From assembly GCA_030950285.1 (NCBI GenBank), contig JAUZRR010000033.1, forward strand, positions 1 through 64,000: a DNA stretch of 64,000 nucleotides, read 5' to 3'. Positions 59,811 through 64,000 of the stretch are shown here, piece after piece. Position 1 is the first letter of the stretch, and each line of letters opens with the position of its first letter. Both the position numbers and the translations under genes were made by a program. The notes beneath the pieces are model-generated. The model was not told where the DNA came from, ran no database searches, and was given only the letters and a program-made list of their open reading frames with translations. The stretch comes from Planctomycetota bacterium. GTDB lineage: Bacteria > Planctomycetota > Phycisphaerae > Phycisphaerales > UBA1924.

Positions 59811-61154
59811 ATGCCTCAGATCTTTCCGTTCTCGCCGTTCCAGTACGCCCACGGCCGGGGCGATGTCTCGGCCGTGATCGCCCCGCCCTACGACGTGCTC
59901 GGCGAGCCGGACAAGGCCGCCCTGCTCGAGCGTGACGGACACAACGTCGTCGCGGTTGATCTGCCGCACGTGCCGCCCAAGGAGCTGGGGCCGAAGGAAT
60001 GCTACGGAACGGCCGCCGCGACGCTCGAGCGGTGGATTTCGACGGGCGTGCTGGCGCGGCAGGAGCCCCCGGCGATCTTCGCCTACCGCCAGTCGTTCGA
60101 GTTTCTCGGCAGGGCGTACCAGCGCTGCGGGATGGCGTGTACGGTCGAGACGATGCCATTTGGCCCGCGCAAGGGGGGCGGGGTTCTGCCTCACGAGCAG
60201 ACGTTCAGCGGCCCGAAGGAGGACCGCTTCGCGCTGATGACCGCGACCAGGGCCCAGCTCTCGCCGATCTTCGGGCTGCACGCCGACGACTCGGGCGACG
60301 CGACCGCGCTGACACGCAGGCTCATGGACGCCAGCGACCCGGACATGACCGGCACCACCAGTGACGGCGTGCGGCATGAGGTCTGGACGATCACCGCCCC
60401 CGATTCGATCGCGGCCTACCGGGAGGCGCTGGCCGGCGAGGATGTCTTTATCGCCGACGGGCACCACCGCTACACGACGGGGCTGAACTATCTGGCGGCG
60501 CTGGAGAAAGAAGGCCCGGTGCCGGCCGACCACCCGGCCCGGCGGTGCATGATGGTGCTGGTGAGCATGTCCGATCCCGGGCTTGCGATCGGGCCGACGC
60601 ATCGGGTGCTGGGGGGGATGGCTGACTACTCGATCGAGCGGTTCATCGAAGCGGCAACGCACGACCTGGCGATCAGGGAGGTCGCAGCAAACCCGTCAGC
60701 GCTCGAGCACGCGATCGAGCAGGCGGCCGTTGGGGTCGGGCACAACGCGCTGGGCCTGATCGACTTTGCCAGCGGGCGGTGTTTCGTCGCCACGACGCAC
60801 GAGCCCGACGCCCTCGCGGTGATGTTCCCCAAGAAGCCGCCCGCCTGGCGGACGCTGGATGTCGCGGTGATCCAGCACCTGATCGTCGAGAAGATATGCC
60901 AGCCCAAACTCAACGCGGGCGAGCCGGTCAAGTGGGCGTTCCCGCATTCGGTCGAGGAGGTCATGGCGATCGGGACCGGCAAGGAGACGGGGGCCGGCGG
61001 GGGCCGCGGCTTTGCGCAGCTGGCGGTGATCGTGCGGCCGACGCCGCTGGACGCGGTCCGCGAGATCAGCCGGGCCAACGAGTTGATGCCGCAGAAGTCG
61101 ACCTACTTCTACCCCAAGCTGGCGACGGGGCTTTTCGTAAACCCGCTGGCGTAG
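59811..61154 (+). CDS. DUF1015 family protein
   Basis: 447 aa from ATG 59811, with GAAAGGGGTTCTGCCC upstream; the track ORF begins in the antisense of purQ. Blocks typical of the family: VIAPPYDVLGEPDKAALLERDGHNVVAVDLP, VLPHEQTFSGPKEDRFALMTATRAQLSPIFGL, VFIADGHHRYTTGLNY, and the ending MPQKSTYFYPKLATGLFVNPL. The family is related to uncharacterised bacterial and archaeal proteins that fold as a conserved cytoplasmic unit; I know of no secure biochemical role. Confidence 0.88.
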   Translation: MPQIFPFSPFQYAHGRGDVSAVIAPPYDVLGEPDKAALLERDGHNVVAVDLPHVPPKELGPKECYGTAAATLERWISTGVLARQEPPAIFAYRQSFEFLGRAYQRCGMACTVETMPFGPRKGGGVLPHEQTFSGPKEDRFALMTATRAQLSPIFGLHADDSGDATALTRRLMDASDPDMTGTTSDGVRHEVWTITAPDSIAAYREALAGEDVFIADGHHRYTTGLNYLAALEKEGPVPADHPARRCMMVLVSMSDPGLAIGPTHRVLGGMADYSIERFIEAATHDLAIREVAANPSALEHAIEQAAVGVGHNALGLIDFASGRCFVATTHEPDALAVMFPKKPPAWRTLDVAVIQHLIVEKICQPKLNAGEPVKWAFPHSVEEVMAIGTGKETGAGGGRGFAQLAVIVRPTPLDAVREISRANELMPQKSTYFYPKLATGLFVNPLA

Positions 61155-61183
61155 AGGCAGAGCGACCGACCGCCGAGACAACC

Positions 61184-61245
61184 AAGCCCGACGCGCCAGC
61201 GTGAGCCTCCGTCATGGCCACCCAAAGCTGTGGCCATGGCACCCG
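61184..61245 (+). repeat. AAGCCCGACGCGCCAGCG motif plus CATGGCCAC palindrome
   Basis: 61184-61211 carries the planctomycete-type AGCCCGACGCG(T/C)CAGCG repeat also seen at 27368-27399. It abuts the CATGGCCAC-CCAAAGCT-GTGGCCATG palindrome (61213-61238), which matches the copy at 4629-4654 base for base. Confidence 0.8.
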
Positions 61246-61291
61246 GCGTTTGGTGTCGGACCCGGAAGACCATGTCCCCCGCGCCGGACCA

Positions 61292-61747
61292 TCAGCCGCC
61301 GGAGTCTTCCAGCCAAGTCAGCAGCTTGCCGGCCGAGAGGGCACCGGTGCGCCTTGAGACCTCGACGCCCTTGCTGTCGAGGAGGACGAGCGTGGGGAAG
61401 ACCTCGATCCGGAGCAGCCGCAGATCGTGCTGGGTCTGTTCGAGCTCGGCGTCGGTGCCGTCGACGTAGGCGGGGACGACGTGCGCACCGATCCAGTCGG
61501 TCACCCGCGGGTCGGCGAGCGCGCCGCGCTTGAGCGACTGGCACGGGCCGCACCAGTCGGCGGTCACCAGCGCCAGCACCGGCTTGCCGGTCTCGGCCGA
61601 CTCGGTGAGCGCAGCGTCGAGGGTCGTGTGCGCCGCAAACGACGCGGGGGTCTCGGCCACGCCGCCGAAGCGGGAGCGAAGCACGCCCAGAATCGCCACC
61701 ACGACCACCAACATCACGATCGGCCCGAACCAGTTGCGTTTCTTCAT
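61292..61747 (-). CDS. Thioredoxin-fold membrane-anchored protein
   Basis: 151 aa; membrane anchor MKKRNWFGPIVMLVVVVAILGVL, then a thioredoxin domain with the redox motif TADWCGPCQSLKRG (CGPC), the cis-Pro in RLLRIEVFPTLVLLDSKGVEV, and a C-terminal helix. It would act outside the cytoplasm as a thiol-disulfide reductase, similar to DsbD-gamma-like domains. Single gene, convergent with the DUF1015 gene. Confidence 0.88.
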   Translation of the reverse strand: MKKRNWFGPIVMLVVVVAILGVLRSRFGGVAETPASFAAHTTLDAALTESAETGKPVLALVTADWCGPCQSLKRGALADPRVTDWIGAHVVPAYVDGTDAELEQTQHDLRLLRIEVFPTLVLLDSKGVEVSRRTGALSAGKLLTWLEDSGG

Positions 61748-61837
61748 CGCGGCCGTCTCCTGTCGGCGTGTGGGGGGCGGGACACGCCGGGGCCCGGCGT
61801 CGGGTGCCTCCCCAATCTCTCCCAGATGCCCACGTTC

Positions 61838-62470
61838 CTAGGCACCGATTTGTTCCAGCATCCGCTCGATGTACCGCCAGGCGTTGAGCTGCCGTTGAAT
61901 CTCGGCGAGATTCTCGGGCGGTACCGATGCTCCCCCCACTCCCTCTTTCACCCCCACATCCCCCACCTCCACCACATCCCCCATCTCCACCACCTCTCCC
62001 ATCTCCCCCACATCCCCCACCTCCTGCACCTCCTGCACCTCCTGCACCGCAGCAAACAGCCCCCCCAGCCGCTCGATATACCGCTCCCGCTCGGCCGCCA
62101 CCCAGTCACGCCAGCGGGCCATCTCGGCAGCATCGCCCGAATCGGCCGCCTCCTCGACCGCCATGCGGGTTTCCATGATCTCCATGAGAAAGCCGTCGGG
62201 CAGCTCCCGCCCGTCGCCCAACCCACCCCCACCACCCCCACCGAGCCGCTCGAGCAAGGCCCGGGCCCGGGTTTCGGGGTCCAGGAGGGTGGCCTTTGCC
62301 GTGTTCAAGGCCGCCGAGCGTCGGTCGGCCTCGGCCACCCGCTCCGGATCGGCACCCACCAGGTCCGGGTGGCAGGCCGCCGCCCGCAGCAGGTAGGCCC
62401 GCTGGATATCCGCCGGATCGAGATCGAACCTCGCCTCGAACCCTAGTGTGTCGAAAGGATCGCTCGCCAT
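61838..62470 (-). CDS. HscB-like co-chaperone with low-complexity insert
   Basis: 210 aa from ATG 62470. J domain DPFDTLGFEARFDLDPADIQRAYLLRAAACHPDLVGADPERVAEADRRSAALNTAKATLLDPETRARALLERLGG with the HPD motif, followed by the HscB C-terminal helices (LPDGFLMEIMETRMAVEEAADSG...ERERYIERLGGLFAAVQ) that bind the IscU scaffold. Between these and the last helix (ENLAEIQRQLNAWRYIERMLEQIGA) lies a ~40-residue insert (VQEVQEVGDVGEMGEVVEMGDVVEVG) encoded by a C-rich microsatellite. No hscA or isc genes are nearby. Confidence 0.82.
   Translation of the reverse strand: MASDPFDTLGFEARFDLDPADIQRAYLLRAAACHPDLVGADPERVAEADRRSAALNTAKATLLDPETRARALLERLGGGGGGGLGDGRELPDGFLMEIMETRMAVEEAADSGDAAEMARWRDWVAAERERYIERLGGLFAAVQEVQEVQEVGDVGEMGEVVEMGDVVEVGDVGVKEGVGGASVPPENLAEIQRQLNAWRYIERMLEQIGA
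61930..62050 (-). repeat. CCCACATCTCCACC-type microsatellite inside the hscB-like gene
   Basis: Imperfect tandem units of CCCCACCTCCACCACATC and CTCCTGCAC, multiples of three, keep the frame and encode repeated VQEV/GDVGE/MGDVVEV peptides on the minus strand. Expansion or contraction would change insert length without disrupting the fold ends. Confidence 0.8.
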
Positions 62471-62572
62471 GCCAAACTCTATCGCTGCCATTGACACCGA
62501 CCCGGTCTTGCCCGACGATGGGCGGGAAGGCTTCTGCTTCTGTGGCTCTCGCCGGCAGGAAAGGATTTCGCC

Positions 62573-63265
62573 ATGAGCGGACACATCGGGATCGCCGGCG
62601 TCAGCCCCGAGGGCGCGGCCCTGTTCTTCCAATCGGCCAACCGCCACCTGGCCGAGACCGGGCGGGACTCGCGGCACTGGCCGCGGATCACGCTGCACAA
62701 CGAGCCCTTCGGCATCTATCTCGACGCGGTCCGCGACCGCGACTGGATGCGGGTCGGAGCGCTGCTCCGACGCTCGGCCGACAAGCTCGCGGGGTGCGGG
62801 GCGACGTTCTGCCTCACCCCCGACAACGCGGTCCAGCACGGGATCCACGTCGCCGAGGTGGGCTCGCCCATCCCTTGGATCAGCATGCCCGAGCTCATCG
62901 CCGACGCGCTGGTCGAGGCCGGGTGCAAGACCGTCGGCATCATCGGGACCAAACTGGTCACCACCGGCTCGACCTACCAGACGATGCTCGGGCTCCGCGG
63001 CATCCACCTGCTGGCCCCGGAAGACGACGAGATCGAGGACCTCGATTCGATCATCTACCAGGAGCTGATCTTCGGCCGCTGCTCCTCCAGATCCCGCGAC
63101 CGGGTGATCGGCGTGGTCGAGCAGTTCCAGAAACGAGGCTGCGAGGGGGTGATCCTGGGGTGCTCCGAAGCCCCTCTGGTGATTACGCCTGACATCTCGC
63201 CGATCGCGGTGTTTGACGCTGCCCAGATCCTCGCGGTGGGGGCTGTCGAGCGGGCGGCGGGGTGA
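62573..63265 (+). CDS. Aspartate/glutamate racemase family protein
   Basis: 230 aa (MSGHIGIAGVSPEGAALFFQSANRHLAE). The two catalytic cysteines of the cofactor-independent racemase fold are expected in ATFCLTPDNAVQHG and VILGCSEAPLVI; both are present. AGCKTVGIIGTKLVTTGSTYQ matches the second-domain start. Substrate could be aspartate or another amino acid. Starts 26 bp after the end of an ORF-free stretch shared with divergent hscB. Confidence 0.9.
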   Translation: MSGHIGIAGVSPEGAALFFQSANRHLAETGRDSRHWPRITLHNEPFGIYLDAVRDRDWMRVGALLRRSADKLAGCGATFCLTPDNAVQHGIHVAEVGSPIPWISMPELIADALVEAGCKTVGIIGTKLVTTGSTYQTMLGLRGIHLLAPEDDEIEDLDSIIYQELIFGRCSSRSRDRVIGVVEQFQKRGCEGVILGCSEAPLVITPDISPIAVFDAAQILAVGAVERAAG

Positions 63266-63814
63266 TTGTGCTGCAAGAATCTTGATCTTTTGGCAGATTG
63301 GGGCATCAAGACGGGGCGATTCCGTGTATATTGAGCAAAGGATCGGGCTCCCGGGCCCCAGCCGAGTATGTCTCGGCCAGGTGCCGCGGCCTGGGAAAGA
63401 CCCGACCCGCGTCCGGCCGAGCAGGCCGAACGTGACCAAGCACTGTTCATCCACATAGGCTGGACGAACAGACGAGCCATATGGTAAGCTAGTACCCGGC
63501 GGTGATCGGTGCCCAAGATGGGGGAGGCCCCAGAGTTGGAACACCAGAGCCGGGGAGTGAGAGCCGGGTGCGGATGCCGTCGCGAGCGGGCCGTGCCTCC
63601 AGATGGTGGGCCGTGTGATCGGCCCACAGAACGCCGCCTTCGCCGACCCCGTGTCGGCGGGACCATGCCGACCCGGGTCGGCGAGACCGACCATGCCGAC
63701 CTGGGTCGGCGAGACCGACCATGCCGACCTGGGTCGGCGAGACCGACCATGCCGACCTGGGTCGGCGAGACCAAGGAACAGCCGCCCCGAGGACCGGGGC
63801 TTGGGAGCAGAGCA
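63266..63814. other. Gap upstream of the giant surface protein gene
   Basis: 549 bases without a supportable gene. 63266-63600 has moderate GC with no hairpin family I recognise; it probably holds the promoter of the following gene. The last third contains a 28-bp tandem repeat (63637-63776). Long ORFs on both strands here (for example 61838-63694, 63055-63996) are read-throughs of the repeat. Confidence 0.5.
63637..63776. repeat. Five-unit 28-bp tandem repeat with internal palindrome
   Basis: Units start at 63637 (variant), 63665, 63693, 63721 and 63749 and read ATGCCGACCTGGGTCGGC plus GAGACCGACC. Each unit contains GCCGACC-TG-GGTCGGC. The array ends 38 bp before the next start codon, so it would be in the 5' UTR or promoter of that gene. 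Its peptides (for example VGLADPGRHG) appear in the track only because of the repeat. Confidence 0.88.
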
Positions 63815-64000
63815 ATGAGCATCACCGACCGTCGCTCGTGGTGGAATCGTCGTCGCAACACACGGACCGCTGCCGTCCTCCTCAAGGACGCAGGACGCGC
63901 CCAGCTCTCGAGCCTCGAAGAGCTCGAAAGCCGCGTGCTGCTCAGCGACCCCGGCTCGACCTTCTCCGACGCCCAGGAGCTGATCCTCGACGGCAACGGG
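63815..64000 (+). CDS. N-terminus of a probable giant planctomycete surface protein (partial)
   Basis: ATG 63815 with GGGAGCAGAGCA upstream; 62 codons before the window ends. MSITDRRSWWNRRRNTRTAAVLL, then AQLSSLEELESRVLLSDPGSTFSDAQEL. The FE(A/E)LE(S/P)R(V/L)LLS motif marks the N-terminus of very large secreted planctomycete proteins, where it is thought to serve export or sorting. The rest lies beyond the window, so size and domains are unknown. Too short for the ORF track because it runs off the end. Confidence 0.75.
   Translation, partial: MSITDRRSWWNRRRNTRTAAVLLKDAGRAQLSSLEELESRVLLSDPGSTFSDAQELILDGNG

Noticed and set aside
1-64000. tRNA, rRNA, insertion sequence, riboswitch or origin
   Set aside because: I scanned the gaps by eye and found no cloverleaf, transposase or known aptamer core; a covariance-model search would be decisive.

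Overview
The window is about two-thirds GC and reads as a planctomycete chromosome, most likely Phycisphaerae. Supporting signs are a secreted protein ending in a PEP-CTERM-like tail (IPAPAGAALLAMGG...RRRR), an N-terminus with the LEELESRVLLS motif of planctomycete giant surface proteins, pseudopilins with [14 protein letters not shown] leaders, and many dispersed hairpin repeats in intergenic and coding DNA. I ran no database searches. Family names come from motifs and remembered families, and the lineage is an inference.

Region 1 (1-4.9 kb) is the most unusual part: a compact type V CRISPR locus on the minus strand. It has a 737-codon Cas12-like effector with all three RuvC motifs and a four-cysteine zinc site, then a putative tracrRNA whose anti-repeat I could align by eye to the CRISPR repeat, then a 14-repeat/13-spacer array. 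No cas1, cas2 or cas4 is visible anywhere in the 64 kb. Size and layout resemble subtype V-G (Cas12g), but the subtype is unproven. The locus is flanked by a broken gene at the window start and by an 11-unit 21-bp tandem repeat upstream of cas12.

Region 2 (4.9-16.6 kb) is metabolic: an enoyl-CoA hydratase-like protein, an acyl-CoA dehydrogenase, and a 2-oxoacid (pyruvate-type) dehydrogenase operon E1alpha-small FlbD-like protein-E1beta-E2. It is followed by a guanine-deaminase-like gene, a GNAT gene preceded by a coupled 40-aa ORF, a secreted GH43 glycosidase, an MBL-fold hydrolase and a hotdog-like protein. Region 3 (16.8-26.3 kb) has a membrane protein, a sugar isomerase-like gene with queG, a sensor kinase with a cold-shock protein, rpsO-pnp and a class I aminotransferase. 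Region 4 (26.4-32.2 kb) has scpA and a kdsD-lptC-like pair that implies an LPS-type outer membrane.

Region 5 (32.2-42.5 kb) holds a PEP-CTERM-like protein, an isolated nuoC, two lipoproteins, a Xer recombinase, SppA, a zincin, a MoxR ATPase and a CDGSH protein. Region 6 (42.5-53.5 kb) holds a FAD/Fe-S dehydrogenase fusion, a DUF4139 protein, two paralogous pseudopilins, RidA and a ThrE-type exporter. Region 7 (53.8-64 kb) holds prfB with a programmed frameshift at a UAA stop, an ECF sigma/putative anti-sigma pair, an SDR gene carrying two repeat-derived inserts, purQ, a DUF1015 protein, a thioredoxin-like protein, an hscB-like gene with a low-complexity insert, an Asp/Glu racemase, and the start of a giant surface protein.

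A theme across the window is small palindromic elements. One family (GAGCC + stem + GCAA/GCGA loop) keeps a GNRA-type tetraloop while its stem sequence changes with compensating bases, and copies lie inside or at the ends of genes.
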